Positions 17,895 through 27,163 of a stretch of DNA of 64,000 bases are shown here, piece by piece (within the stretch, counting starts at the first letter, position 1; each line of letters starts with the position of its first letter). This DNA comes from Frigidibacter sp. RF13. GTDB taxonomy: Bacteria; Pseudomonadota; Alphaproteobacteria; Rhodobacterales; Rhodobacteraceae. The notes under the pieces were generated by a model. That model searched no databases. It had not been told where the DNA came from and worked only from the letters and a program-made list of their open reading frames with translations. The translations under genes and the position numbers were made by a program. The stretch is from contig NZ_JAPNUE010000005.1 in NCBI RefSeq assembly GCF_026626305.1, forward strand, positions 170,681 to 234,680, in the 5' to 3' direction.

Positions 17895-18617
17895 ATGGAC
17901 TGGCGCGACGAAGCCCTGCTCTTATCGGTCCGGCCGCACGGCGAAAGCGCGGCGATCATCGAGGTCTTCACCCCCTCGAAAGGCCGCCATGCGGGCGTGG
18001 TGCGGGGCGGCGCCTCGCGGCGGCTGGCGCCGGTCCTGCAGCCGGGCAGCCAGCTTTCCGTCGCCTGGTCGGCGCGGCTTGAGGAGCACCTGGGCCATTT
18101 CATCGCCGAACCGGTCCTGTCGCGCAGTTTCCTCTGGCAGGACCGGCTCGCGCTCGCCGGCCTGTCGGCAACGCTCGCGCTTCTTGCCTTTGCGCTTCCG
18201 GAACGGGACCCCCATCCGACGCTTTATGCCGCAACCCAGGCACTCTTGACCTCGATGGAAGTTGAGGGCTGGCCCGCCGACTATCTGCAGTGGGAGCTTC
18301 TCCTCCTTGAGGAACTCGGTTTCGGCCTCGATCTATCGGCCTGCGCGGTGACCGGCGATAGCGACGATCTGGCCTATGTCAGCCCGAAAAGCGGGCGCGC
18401 GGTCTCGCGTCGGGGCGCAGGCGAGTGGGCGTCAAGGCTCCTGCCGCTGCCGCCCTGTCTTCTGGGCGAGACGCCAACGGACGAGGCCGAACTGGCAGAT
18501 GCCCTCGCCACCACCGGTTTCTTCCTCGAAGACCGGCTTGCGCGCGAGCTTGGCCCCGCGCCGATCCCCGAGGCGCGGCGCCGGTTCATCGATCTTCTAC
18601 AACGCCGGGCAAAATAA
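17895..18617 (+). CDS. recO: DNA repair protein RecO
   Basis: Loads RecA in the RecFOR pathway of gap repair. The 240-residue protein starts with the OB-fold: [42 protein letters not shown], then the helical domain ([50 protein letters not shown]). The zinc-binding Cys cluster of some RecO proteins is not seen: only one Cys lies near the expected CAVTG position. It starts 80 nt after DUF1491, downstream of repeat copy A. Confidence 0.93.
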   Translation: MDWRDEALLLSVRPHGESAAIIEVFTPSKGRHAGVVRGGASRRLAPVLQPGSQLSVAWSARLEEHLGHFIAEPVLSRSFLWQDRLALAGLSATLALLAFALPERDPHPTLYAATQALLTSMEVEGWPADYLQWELLLLEELGFGLDLSACAVTGDSDDLAYVSPKSGRAVSRRGAGEWASRLLPLPPCLLGETPTDEAELADALATTGFFLEDRLARELGPAPIPEARRRFIDLLQRRAK

Positions 18618-18696
18618 CGACATATCTGGTCGCGGGCAGGCGGTTTCTGTCGCGCCCGGCACAGACCCGGACGCCCGCACTGACCATCACTTGCAC

Positions 18697-19935
18697 ATGG
18701 CCCTGCGTTACGTCCCGCTCGCGCTGAAGCATCCGCCGAAGCCGACAATACAGCATTTCGCCCTGCTCGCCGGTCTCGAGGCCGCGGTGCGCGGCACGCT
18801 GATTTCCGTCATGCCGCTTGCGGTGCGCGAGGCGATGGGGGGCACGGTCGGCGCCTCGCGGATCTATTTCTTCGCCGGGATAATCTCGCTCCTCTGGGGG
18901 CTGATGGTGCCCTGGTTCACCCGCCATCTGCCGCGCCGCTGGATGTATACGGCGGGTGCCTGCCTCTATCTCGCGGGCATGGCGCTGGCGCTCGCCGACA
19001 CGTCGGTGACCGTGCCGCTGGCCCTTCTCGTCAATGCGATGGCGACGGCGACGACCTTCGTCTGCTTCAACGCCTATGTGCTCGACTATGTGAACCGGGC
19101 CGAACTTGGGCGCGGCCAGTCAATGCAGATGGTCTATGCGGCGACACCCTGGGCGGTAGGCCCGATGCTGGGCGTGTGGCTCTACAGCTATTCGCGGCCC
19201 CTGCCCTTCCTGCTCGCGGGCGCCTTCGCGCTCGCGCTCCTCACCGCTTTCTGGGTTCTGAGGCTCGGCAACGGCAAGCAGATCGCCCGCGCCAAGGGAC
19301 CGGCGGTCAACCCGCTCGCCTATCTTTCGCGCTTCTTCGCCCAGCCGAGGCTGATCGCGGGCTGGCTTTTTGCGGTGATCCGGTCGTGCGGCTGGTGGGT
19401 CTATGTTGTCTATCTGCCTTATTTCTGTATTGAATCTGGCCTCGGCGACAAGGTCGGCGGCGTCGCGCTTTCCATTTCCAACGCTCTTCTCTTCATCTCG
19501 CCCCTCATGCTGAAGCTCGCCCGCCGCGCCTCTGTCAGGCTGTCGGTGCGCACCGCCTTCGGTCTCTGTGGCGGGCTTTTCCTGGCGGCATCCCTTGTCT
19601 CGCCCCTGCCCTGGCTGACCGTCGCGGCCTGCATGGGTGCCTCGATCTTCCTCGTCATGCTCGATGTGGTGGGCGGCCTGCCGTTCCTGATGTCGGTCAA
19701 ACCGTCGGAGCGCACCGAGATGTCGGCGGTCTATTCAAGCTTCCGCGATGTCTCTTCGATCCTCACGCCCGGGGCCGCCTGGGCGGTGCTGGCCGTCGCC
19801 CCCACAGCCGCGATCTTCGCCGCCTGCGGCGCGGCGATGGGCGCGGCGCATCTGATCGCCGGGCGGCTGCACCCGAGGCTCGGGGTACAGCGCCCGTCAC
19901 GTGGCGGTGAACCCGCGGGCGCCGAGGCGGCCTAG
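18697..19935 (+). CDS. MFS transporter
   Basis: A 412-residue inner-membrane protein with about 12 hydrophobic segments and a weak conserved loop after helix 2 (FTRHLPRRWMYTAGACLYLAG), consistent with the major facilitator superfamily. The substrate cannot be predicted. ATG 18697 gives the usual short cytoplasmic N-terminus. It converges on the SDR gene with a 4-bp overlap of stop codons. Confidence 0.78.
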   Translation: MALRYVPLALKHPPKPTIQHFALLAGLEAAVRGTLISVMPLAVREAMGGTVGASRIYFFAGIISLLWGLMVPWFTRHLPRRWMYTAGACLYLAGMALALADTSVTVPLALLVNAMATATTFVCFNAYVLDYVNRAELGRGQSMQMVYAATPWAVGPMLGVWLYSYSRPLPFLLAGAFALALLTAFWVLRLGNGKQIARAKGPAVNPLAYLSRFFAQPRLIAGWLFAVIRSCGWWVYVVYLPYFCIESGLGDKVGGVALSISNALLFISPLMLKLARRASVRLSVRTAFGLCGGLFLAASLVSPLPWLTVAACMGASIFLVMLDVVGGLPFLMSVKPSERTEMSAVYSSFRDVSSILTPGAAWAVLAVAPTAAIFAACGAAMGAAHLIAGRLHPRLGVQRPSRGGEPAGAEAA

Positions 19936-20957
19936 GCCAGCCCCTCCTCGATGAGGAATTCGGCCGATTTCAGAAGCGCCGTCCTCGCGTCGGTAAACTC
20001 AAGCCCGAGAAGCCTTCGTGCCTTTTCGTTCGAGGATGTCATCGGTGCATCGAGCCGCGGCAGCGCCGCGCGGATTTCGCGGTCGAAGAGCGACAAGAGC
20101 TTCAAGAGAAAACGCGGAGCGGTACGGGTGGCGATGCGGCGCTCTGGCCAGCGCTCTTTCAGGGCGCGGCCCCAGTCGGGAAACCAGAGCGATCCTTCAG
20201 TGGTCACGATGATCCGCTCGCCGATGGCCTCCGGGATACGCAGCGCCCTGACATGGGCCTCCGCGACATCTTCCACATCCACCACCGAGAAGGAGAGGCG
20301 CGGCAGCATCGGGTCCTTGCCACGCAGGACCCGGGCCACGAGATTGACCGACGTGCCGAAATCACGATCGAGCGGCCGACCAAGGATCCAACCCGGGTTG
20401 ATCGCGGTCAATTGCAGCCCGTACTGAGCGGCATAGTCCCAGGCCGCCCGTTCGGCGAGGGTCTTGGAGCGGGCATAGAGATCCAGACGCGGGTCGTCCG
20501 GATCTGACCAGTCGGCCTCGGTATAGGGGTCGCTGCGGTCCGGCGAGATCGCCCCTTGCACAGCGACCACCGACGAGGTCAGGACCACCCGCTCGATGCC
20601 CGCCGCCCTCGCCGCCATCAGGGCCCTGAGCGTGCCATCGACCGCCGGTCGGATCAGCGCATCGGGATTGTCTCTTTCCGTGATGACAAAGGGCGAGGCG
20701 GTGTGGATCAGCGCATCGCATTCCTGCATTGCCTCCGCCCAGCCCTCGTCCTTCAGAAGATCGAGCGTGGCAAAGGAAAGCCGGGACGCTGCTGCCTCTC
20801 CCGCCAGCGACAGAACCGCGTCCCTGACCGCCTGCGCCTGCCGCTCCCCCCGCACGGAACCCCGTACTGCGCAACCGGCGCCGAGCAGCTTCAACACGAT
20901 ATGTTTGGCCAGAAACCCGGACGCGCCGGTCACGAATATCAGGTCATGTGCGCTCAT
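19932..20957 (-). CDS. NAD(P)-dependent extended SDR (dihydroflavonol-reductase-like)
   Basis: A 341-residue oxidoreductase of the extended short-chain dehydrogenase superfamily. It has the TGASGFLAKHIVLKLL nucleotide-binding start, the HTASPF strand-4 block, VVLTSSVVAV with the catalytic Ser, YARSK (catalytic Tyr and Lys), and NPGWILGRPLD for substrate docking. The order and spacing match dihydroflavonol-4-reductase/cinnamoyl-CoA-reductase-like enzymes. ATG 20957 is chosen at the Rossmann start; an in-frame extension to 21038 has no family match. Confidence 0.85.
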   Translation of the reverse strand: MSAHDLIFVTGASGFLAKHIVLKLLGAGCAVRGSVRGERQAQAVRDAVLSLAGEAAASRLSFATLDLLKDEGWAEAMQECDALIHTASPFVITERDNPDALIRPAVDGTLRALMAARAAGIERVVLTSSVVAVQGAISPDRSDPYTEADWSDPDDPRLDLYARSKTLAERAAWDYAAQYGLQLTAINPGWILGRPLDRDFGTSVNLVARVLRGKDPMLPRLSFSVVDVEDVAEAHVRALRIPEAIGERIIVTTEGSLWFPDWGRALKERWPERRIATRTAPRFLLKLLSLFDREIRAALPRLDAPMTSSNEKARRLLGLEFTDARTALLKSAEFLIEEGLA

Positions 20958-21046
20958 CGTTCTGCCCCTCCAGACGCCTGTAATCCAATGATGCCACGGA
21001 TCGCTTGCGCAGCGTATGGTTTCCGGCGCAGATGGCATGCCTGCAT

Positions 21047-21802
21047 ATGTGGACCCTGTTCGTGCGCCGCCTTATTCAAACACTCGACCTGGGGGATTAT
21101 TTCATCCTGTCTGTCGCGTTCGTTGCTCTTTTCTGGCTGGAGGTCACCAAGCCGGTCTCACTGATCTTTTCGTGGATCGACCCGGAACCATCGAAGCACG
21201 CGCCCGCTGATGCGACAGCCGCCGCTGATGCGCAGCTGACCAAGGAGACCGGCGACGCACCTGTAGTGGCACCCGCCTATGAGGCCTATCGACCACGCAT
21301 CTTCGGCACGACCAACCGTCTCATTCTGACCGATGAGAAGCGCCTGACGATGAACGAGGCACAGTCGATCCGGCACAACTTTGTGGCCGGTCCCTATTTC
21401 GGCGCCTTCTATGTCGGTGCCGACGGGGCATGGGGGATGTCGCTTGGGGCTGGCAGCCCAGCCGCCGCCAGGGCCGAGGCGCTGGCACGGTGCCTGGCAC
21501 GATCGACCGGTTGCAGACTGATCGCCGAGCGCGGACCGAAGGACCGGACGGCGTCGCTGACGGATTCCGAAGAGACTTTGAACCAGAGACAGTCGCTCGA
21601 CTATATCCGCGCCACCAAGGCGACCGGCCCGCGAGCCTTTGCCCGTTCCCGCATAGGCGCCAAGGGCTATAGCGGCGTGACGCTCGGGCCGGAACAGGCG
21701 GGTAAAGTTGCCTTGAGGGCCTGCGAGCAGGACCTGCTTCGGAACTATTCGGGCTACCTCACACGGTACCCGTGCGAGGTCGTCGCTGTCTGGGCGCGCT
21801 GA
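21047..21802 (+). CDS. Hypothetical membrane-anchored protein, DUF4189-like C-terminal part
   Basis: About 251 residues. A single N-terminal membrane helix (DLGDYFILSVAFVALFWLEVT) is followed by an Ala-rich linker (HAPADATAAADAQ) and a periplasmic domain. The block GAWGMSLGAGSPAAARAEALARCLARSTGC resembles DUF4189, where Trp-Gly and paired Cys are conserved; a second Cys pair (ACEQDLLRNYSGY, RYPCEVVA) follows. The start is uncertain: ATG 21032 and ATG 21047 are both possible and neither has a clear ribosome site. Function unknown. Confidence 0.6.
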   Translation: MWTLFVRRLIQTLDLGDYFILSVAFVALFWLEVTKPVSLIFSWIDPEPSKHAPADATAAADAQLTKETGDAPVVAPAYEAYRPRIFGTTNRLILTDEKRLTMNEAQSIRHNFVAGPYFGAFYVGADGAWGMSLGAGSPAAARAEALARCLARSTGCRLIAERGPKDRTASLTDSEETLNQRQSLDYIRATKATGPRAFARSRIGAKGYSGVTLGPEQAGKVALRACEQDLLRNYSGYLTRYPCEVVAVWAR

Positions 21803-23467
21803 TCAGTCCAGAAGCCGCCGCGCGATGACTTGGGCCTGAATTTCCGCAGCGCCTTCGAAAATGTTCAGAATCCGCGCGTCGCACAGGATGCGGCTGATCT
21901 GATATTCCAGCGCAAAGCCATTGCCGCCGTGGATCTGCAGCGCATTGTCGGCCGCTGCCCAGGCGACACGGGCGCCCAGAAGCTTGGCCATCCCGGCCTC
22001 GAGGTCGCAGCGCTTGTCGTGGTCCTTCTGCCAGGCGCTGAAGTAGGTCAGCTGCCGGGCGATCATGATCTCGACCGCCATCATCGCCAGTTTGCCCGCC
22101 ACACGCGGAAATTCGATCAGCGACTTGCCGAACTGCTTGCGGTCCTCGGCATATTTCATGCCCACTTCCAGTGCCGATTGCGCGACCCCGATCGCCCGGG
22201 CAGCGGTCTGGATGCGGGCGGACTCGAAGGTCTGCATCAGCTGCTTGAAGCCCTGCCCGGGCACACCGCCCAAGAGGTTCTCGCCCTTCACCTTGAACCC
22301 GTCGAAACCAAGCTCGTATTCCTTCATGCCGCGGTAGCCCAACACCTCGATCTCGCCGCCAGTCATGCCAGGCGTCGGGAAGGGGTTTTCATCAGTGCCC
22401 GGCGTCTTTTCGGCCAGGAACATCGACAGGCCCCGATAATCGGTCGTCTCTGGGTCGGTCCGCGCAAGCAGCGTCATCACATGGGTGCGGGCGGCATGGG
22501 TGATCCAGGTCTTGTTGCCGGTGACCTTCCAGTCATCGCCCTCCTTGACCGCCCGGGTGCGGAGCGAGCCGAGGTCCGATCCGGTGTTCGGCTCGGTGAA
22601 GACGGCGGTCGGCAGGATTTCCCCCGACGCAAGCTTCGGCAGCCACTCTGCCTTCTGCTCGGGCGTACCGCCGCAAAGAATGAGTTCTGCGGCGATCTCG
22701 CTGCGCGTTCCCAGCGAGCCCACGCCGATATAGCCGCGGCTGAGTTCCTCGCTGACCACGACCATCGAAGCCTTCGAAAGCCCCAGCCCGCCAAATTCCT
22801 CGGGGATCGTCAGGCCGAAGACCCCAAGACCGGCGAGTTCCTCGATGATCCCCATGGGGATCAACTCGTCGCGCAGGTGCCAGCCGTGCGCGTTTGGCAC
22901 GACCCGTTCATCGGCAAACCGCCGGAACTGGTCGCGGATCATTTCCAGATCGTCATCCAGGCCCGAGGCCCCGAAGGTCGCGCGCCCGTGATTGTCGCGC
23001 ATGAGCGAGACAAGTTGCGCCCGCGCTGCCGGGTTGTTGCCCATCGCCATCAGCCGCGCCGCCGCAGTGCCGGGCGTCCAGCTCACACCCATGTCCGCCA
23101 GCCGCGCCACCTCGCCCTGGCTCATCGGAATGCCGCCGGCGATCTGCGCAAGATATTCGCCCGACCCGATCTGCAGGATCAGTGCCTCCATCTCGCCAAA
23201 GTCGCCCGCCTCAGCCACCCGGCCCGCCCAGGCGCGCATCTGTCTCAGTGCCTCGACGTAGGTCGCAAGCCACGACAGCGCATGAGCCGCGAATTGGTTT
23301 TCCTCCAGCAGCGACGCGGAAACCCTGCCGTCGTGGCTGACCCGCGCCCTCACACCGGACTGTGCCTCGGCCAATAGCGCCTCGACCTCGGGCAGTGCCG
23401 CCTCGGTAAGATCAAGAAGATCGGAAAGAAGGGCGGTCGTTGGCATCTGAACCCCGTCATGCGCCAT
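21803..23467 (-). CDS. mcd: (2S)-Methylsuccinyl-CoA dehydrogenase
   Basis: Acyl-CoA dehydrogenase that oxidises (2S)-methylsuccinyl-CoA to mesaconyl-CoA in the ethylmalonyl-CoA pathway for C2 assimilation. The 554-residue protein has an extra ~150-residue N-terminal helical domain (LLDLTEAALPEVEALLAEA, HALSWLATYVEALRQM) before the FAD core (residues ~175-550), the hallmark of this enzyme against ordinary 380-residue dehydrogenases. Core marks are FTEPNTGSDLGSLRT, WITHAART, and QIHGGNGFALEYQ near the C-terminus. ATG 23467 has GGAG 7 nt upstream. Confidence 0.85.
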   Translation of the reverse strand: MAHDGVQMPTTALLSDLLDLTEAALPEVEALLAEAQSGVRARVSHDGRVSASLLEENQFAAHALSWLATYVEALRQMRAWAGRVAEAGDFGEMEALILQIGSGEYLAQIAGGIPMSQGEVARLADMGVSWTPGTAAARLMAMGNNPAARAQLVSLMRDNHGRATFGASGLDDDLEMIRDQFRRFADERVVPNAHGWHLRDELIPMGIIEELAGLGVFGLTIPEEFGGLGLSKASMVVVSEELSRGYIGVGSLGTRSEIAAELILCGGTPEQKAEWLPKLASGEILPTAVFTEPNTGSDLGSLRTRAVKEGDDWKVTGNKTWITHAARTHVMTLLARTDPETTDYRGLSMFLAEKTPGTDENPFPTPGMTGGEIEVLGYRGMKEYELGFDGFKVKGENLLGGVPGQGFKQLMQTFESARIQTAARAIGVAQSALEVGMKYAEDRKQFGKSLIEFPRVAGKLAMMAVEIMIARQLTYFSAWQKDHDKRCDLEAGMAKLLGARVAWAAADNALQIHGGNGFALEYQISRILCDARILNIFEGAAEIQAQVIARRLLD

Positions 23468-23625
23468 GAATCGGCTCCGTTTCTGCATCTGCACTGTCCT
23501 AACGATTTCGCAGTCGCAGCGCAATAATAATTCACAATATGATCTCTCGGCGAGCTTTTGTGTCTCTGGAAATTTCCAGTCCCTGTCACGGCGAAAAGCC
23601 GCTAAGACCCTTTCAGGAAGGGATG

Positions 23626-24381
23626 ATGACCGGGTTCGAATTTCATCAGATCGTGCTGGCCGTGTCTGTCACGCTGTTCGCGGGCTTCGTGAAAGGCGCG
23701 ATCGGCTTTGCCATGCCGATGATCATGATGTCTGCCTTCACCGCCTTCCTGCCGCCGCCGGTGGCGCTTGCCTTGCTGATCCTGCCGACCTTCGTGACAA
23801 ACCTGATGCAGGCCTTCCGGCAAGGAAGCCGCGCGGCAATCGAGAGCGCACTTGCCTTCCGTCTGCATATCGCCGCCGTCCTCGTCTTCCTCTTCCTCTC
23901 CGCGCAATTCGTGACCGGCATCCCGAAGGCCCCGATGGAGGCCGCGCTTGGCCTGCCGATCCTCGGTTTCGCGCTCTGGCAGCTCTCCGGCCGCCCGATG
24001 GCGCTGAAGGTCGAACATCGCGCCCGGGCCGAACTCGGACTCGGGGTAATAGGCGGGCTTTACGGCGGTATCTCGGGCATCTGGGGGCCGCCCCTGATCG
24101 TCCTTCTCCTGTCGCTAAGGACGGACAAGCAGGAAATGATGCGTGTGCAGGGCGTCGTCTTCCTGATCGGGTCGGCAGCCCTCTTCGCTGCGCACCTGAC
24201 CTCGGGCGTGCTCAACGCCGAAACGCTGCCCGTCTCCGCCCTCCTCGTGATCCCCGCCCTTCTCGGCAACCGGCTCGGGCTCGCGATCCAGGACCGGCTC
24301 GACCAGCAGAAATTCCGCCGCTGGACGCTGATCCTTCTCGCCGTCACCGGCGCGAACCTGATCCGGCAGGCCCTTTCCTAG
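23626..24381 (+). CDS. TauE/SafE (TSUP) family permease
   Basis: A 251-residue membrane protein with about eight helices. The duplicated TSUP signature is seen as FVKGAIGFAMPMIMM near the N-terminus and GGLYGGISGIWGPPLIVLLLS in the second half. Members export sulfite, sulfoacetate or other organic anions. The start could also be ATG 23623, since AGGAAGGG runs directly into both ATGs. It converges on pckA, separated by repeat copy B. Confidence 0.85.
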   Translation: MTGFEFHQIVLAVSVTLFAGFVKGAIGFAMPMIMMSAFTAFLPPPVALALLILPTFVTNLMQAFRQGSRAAIESALAFRLHIAAVLVFLFLSAQFVTGIPKAPMEAALGLPILGFALWQLSGRPMALKVEHRARAELGLGVIGGLYGGISGIWGPPLIVLLLSLRTDKQEMMRVQGVVFLIGSAALFAAHLTSGVLNAETLPVSALLVIPALLGNRLGLAIQDRLDQQKFRRWTLILLAVTGANLIRQALS

Positions 24382-24397
24382 GCCTGCTCACGTTCTG

Positions 24398-24442
24398 TCC
24401 CAAAATACTCCGGGGGAGCGCGAGGGGGCAGCGCCCCCTCGC
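24398..24442 (+). repeat. Intergenic repeat, copy B (AAAATAC box plus hairpin)
   Basis: CCCAAAATACTCCGGGGG-type box, then a perfect 10-bp stem (24420-24429 with 24433-24442) closed by AGC. It lies between convergent TauE and pckA genes and probably contributes to termination. Confidence 0.65.
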
Positions 24443-24479
24443 ACGGGTCGGCCGGGCGAGGCCCGGACGAAATCAGGCC

Positions 24480-26078
24480 TCAGCCGATCGCCGCCGCCTT
24501 CACGTCGGCATCGATGAACGGCACATACTGGGCGAAATTGTCCGAAAACATCTGGACAAGCTTCTTGGCCTGCGCGTCATAGGCCGCCTTGTCAGCCCAT
24601 GTGGCGCGCGGATCAAGAAGCTCGGTATCGACGCCCGGAACAGCGACCGGCACTTCGAAGCCGAAATTCGGATCCTTGCGGAAGGACACGCCATTCAGCG
24701 AGCCGTCGAGCGCCGCCGTCAGAAGCGCGCGCGTCGCCCTGATCGGCATGCGCTTGCCTGTGCCATAGGCGCCGCCGGTCCAGCCGGTGTTCACCAGCCA
24801 GCAGGTCGCGCCATATTGGGCGATCTTTTCCTGCAACAGCCGCCCGTAAACCTCGGGCCGACGCGGCATGAAGGGCGCACCGAAACAGGTCGAGAAGGTC
24901 GGGATCGGCTCGGTGACGCCGACCTCAGTCCCCGGTGTCTTCGAGGTGAAGCCCGACAGGAAGTGATACATCGCCTGCGCGGGCGTCAGCCGCGCGATGG
25001 GCGGCAGGACGCCGTAAGCGTCGCAGGTCAGCATGATCACATTCTTTGGGTGACCGCCGCGCGATGAGGCCGAAGCGTTGGAAATATAGTCCAGCGGATA
25101 GGCGCAGCGCATGTTGTCGGTAATCGAATTGTCCTCGAAATCCAGATCGAAGGTCTCGGGATCGAAGACCATGTTCTCGACCACGGTGCCGAATTTCTCG
25201 GTCGTGGCATAGATCTCGGGCTCTGCCTCGCGGGATAGGTTGATGGTCTTGGCATAGCAGCCGCCTTCGAAATTGAAGGTGCCCTTGTCAGACCAGCCAT
25301 GTTCATCGTCGCCAATGAGCGTGCGCGAGGGATCGGCCGACAAAGTAGTCTTGCCGGTGCCGGACAGGCCGAAGAAGACCGCGGTTTCCGCCTCGTCCCC
25401 GATCGCATGGTTGGCCGAGCAATGCATGGCCATCACGCCCTTGCCGGGCAGGATGTAGTTCAGAAGCGTGAAGACCGATTTCTTGTTCTCGCCAGCATAC
25501 TGGGTGCCCGCGATCAGGATGAGCTTGCGGTCGAAATTGAGCGCGATCACCGTTTCCGACCGGCAGCCGTGGCGGGCCGGATCGGCCTTGAAGGACGGGC
25601 AGTTGATGATGGTGAATTCGGGTGCGAACTCGTCCAACTCCTCGACCGAGGGACGGCGCAGCAGGTGGCGGATGAAAAGCCCGTGCCAGGCCAGTTCCGT
25701 CACGACCCGCACATCAAGCCGGTGCTCGGGGTCGGCGCCCGCGAACAGGTCCTGAACGAAAAGGTCGCGCCCCTGCATGTGCGCGACCATATCTTCGTAC
25801 AGACGGTCGAAGGCGGCGGGATCCATCGGTTTGTTGTTGTCCCACCAGATCGTGTCTTCGACCGAGGGGGTGCGGACCACGAACTTGTCCTTGGGCGAGC
25901 GTCCGGTGTGTTTGCCGGTCGTCACCAGAAACGATCCGCCCTTGCCGAGGGTACCTTCCTTCCGGCCGAGCGCCGCTTCGATCAGCGCCGGTTCGCGAAG
26001 GTTGTAATAGACATGGCCGAGCCCCGTGATGCCCTGGTCTTCCAGACGGTTGGCGGGGTTCACTCGTCCTGTGCTCAT
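24480..26078 (-). CDS. pckA: Phosphoenolpyruvate carboxykinase (ATP)
   Basis: Converts oxaloacetate plus ATP to PEP and CO2, the entry to gluconeogenesis. The 532-residue protein has the P-loop [13 protein letters not shown], the metal site IGDDEHGW, the [10 protein letters not shown] segment and [15 protein letters not shown] near the C-terminus. ATG 26078 has AGGAG 8 nt upstream; an in-frame upstream codon at 26147 has no family support. It is divergent from chvI, as in rhizobia and other alphaproteobacteria. Confidence 0.97.
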   Translation of the reverse strand: MSTGRVNPANRLEDQGITGLGHVYYNLREPALIEAALGRKEGTLGKGGSFLVTTGKHTGRSPKDKFVVRTPSVEDTIWWDNNKPMDPAAFDRLYEDMVAHMQGRDLFVQDLFAGADPEHRLDVRVVTELAWHGLFIRHLLRRPSVEELDEFAPEFTIINCPSFKADPARHGCRSETVIALNFDRKLILIAGTQYAGENKKSVFTLLNYILPGKGVMAMHCSANHAIGDEAETAVFFGLSGTGKTTLSADPSRTLIGDDEHGWSDKGTFNFEGGCYAKTINLSREAEPEIYATTEKFGTVVENMVFDPETFDLDFEDNSITDNMRCAYPLDYISNASASSRGGHPKNVIMLTCDAYGVLPPIARLTPAQAMYHFLSGFTSKTPGTEVGVTEPIPTFSTCFGAPFMPRRPEVYGRLLQEKIAQYGATCWLVNTGWTGGAYGTGKRMPIRATRALLTAALDGSLNGVSFRKDPNFGFEVPVAVPGVDTELLDPRATWADKAAYDAQAKKLVQMFSDNFAQYVPFIDADVKAAAIG

Positions 26079-26445
26079 GTGCTCGCTCCTGGCGCCGCTC
26101 CCGCGGCTTATCGGTTGCTTTCTCAGGTCTTCGGGGTTCCGGGCCATCGGAACCGGCGGTCACGGCTAAGCCGTTGGGCCGCCTATAACCCAGCCTATCA
26201 CATTGAACCAGAAGGCTTTACGGGCGTTAGCGCCACCATGGGCGGTTTAGCGCAACCAAGGTGAATCGGTGATCACATTCGGAAACAAAACCGGTCTCAC
26301 TGCGACAAATTCGTCATGCGCGCGAACTTTCACCCGACTGTAAGGCACTCGTTTCTTGGTGATTCGTACTTACCAGTTGATTCCGCGGGGCGAAAAACGG
26401 AAACTGTGATCAAAACAAGGCATGAGCAGAATAGGGAAGGCAGAA
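26079..26445. promoter_or_regulatory. pckA-chvI divergent intergenic region
   Basis: The 367 bp hold the promoters for pckA (leftward) and the chvI operon (rightward). A GTGATCAC palindrome lies at 26269-26276. I see no -35/-10 pair good enough to place either start. The chvI ribosome site GGGAAGG is at 26434-26440. Confidence 0.4.
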
Positions 26446-27147
26446 ATGTCGCGGATCGCACTGGTGGACGATGACAGGAACATCCTGACATCCGTGTCCA
26501 TGACGCTCGAAGCCGAGGGGTTCGAGGTCGAAACCTACAACGACGGCCAATCGGCGCTTGATGCGTTCAACAAACGCCTGCCCGACATGGCTGTGCTGGA
26601 CATCAAGATGCCCCGGATGGACGGGATGGACCTCTTGCAGCGGCTTCGGCAGAAAACCTCGATGCCGGTCATTTTCCTGACCTCGAAGGACGACGAGATC
26701 GACGAGGTTCTGGGCCTGCGGATGGGCGCGGACGATTACGTCAAGAAGCCCTTCAGCCAGCGCCTGCTGGTCGAGCGAATCCGTGCGCTTCTGCGGCGCC
26801 AGGACGCGATCGCCTCGGGCGAGGTCGCGACCACCGAAGAGACCAAGATCATGACGCGCGGCCATCTGACGATGGACCCGCTGCGCCATTCCGTAAGCTG
26901 GAAAGGCCGGGATGTGGCGCTGACTGTGACCGAGTTCCTGCTTCTGCAGGCGCTCGCCCAACGCCCCGGCTTTGTCAAAAGCCGCGATCAGCTGATGGAT
27001 GTGGCCTATGACGATCAGGTCTATGTGGACGACCGCACGATCGACAGCCATATCAAGCGCCTGCGCAAGAAGATGCGCATGGTGGACGACGATTTCGGCG
27101 CGATCGAAACCCTTTACGGGATTGGGTACCGTTATAACGAAGAATGA
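26446..27147 (+). CDS. chvI: Response regulator ChvI
   Basis: A 233-residue OmpR-type regulator. The receiver domain has DDD at 8-10, phosphoacceptor D52 ([11 protein letters not shown]), T in FLTSK and K in DYVKKPFS; the C-terminal winged helix carries [17 protein letters not shown] and [16 protein letters not shown]. ChvI, with ChvG, governs envelope, acid-stress and exopolysaccharide genes in alphaproteobacteria. ATG 26446, after GGGAAGG, is preferred over ATG 26422. Confidence 0.94.
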   Translation: MSRIALVDDDRNILTSVSMTLEAEGFEVETYNDGQSALDAFNKRLPDMAVLDIKMPRMDGMDLLQRLRQKTSMPVIFLTSKDDEIDEVLGLRMGADDYVKKPFSQRLLVERIRALLRRQDAIASGEVATTEETKIMTRGHLTMDPLRHSVSWKGRDVALTVTEFLLLQALAQRPGFVKSRDQLMDVAYDDQVYVDDRTIDSHIKRLRKKMRMVDDDFGAIETLYGIGYRYNEE

Positions 27148-27163
27148 CCCTTAGTAGAGGTTT

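Noticed and set aside
21830..23377. 515-residue plus-strand frame opposite mcd
   Set aside because: Antisense to mcd, composition typical of shadow frames (Arg, Gly, His rich).
23466..25067. 533-residue plus-strand frame across TauE and pckA
   Set aside because: Crosses two real genes and an intergenic repeat; no domain match.
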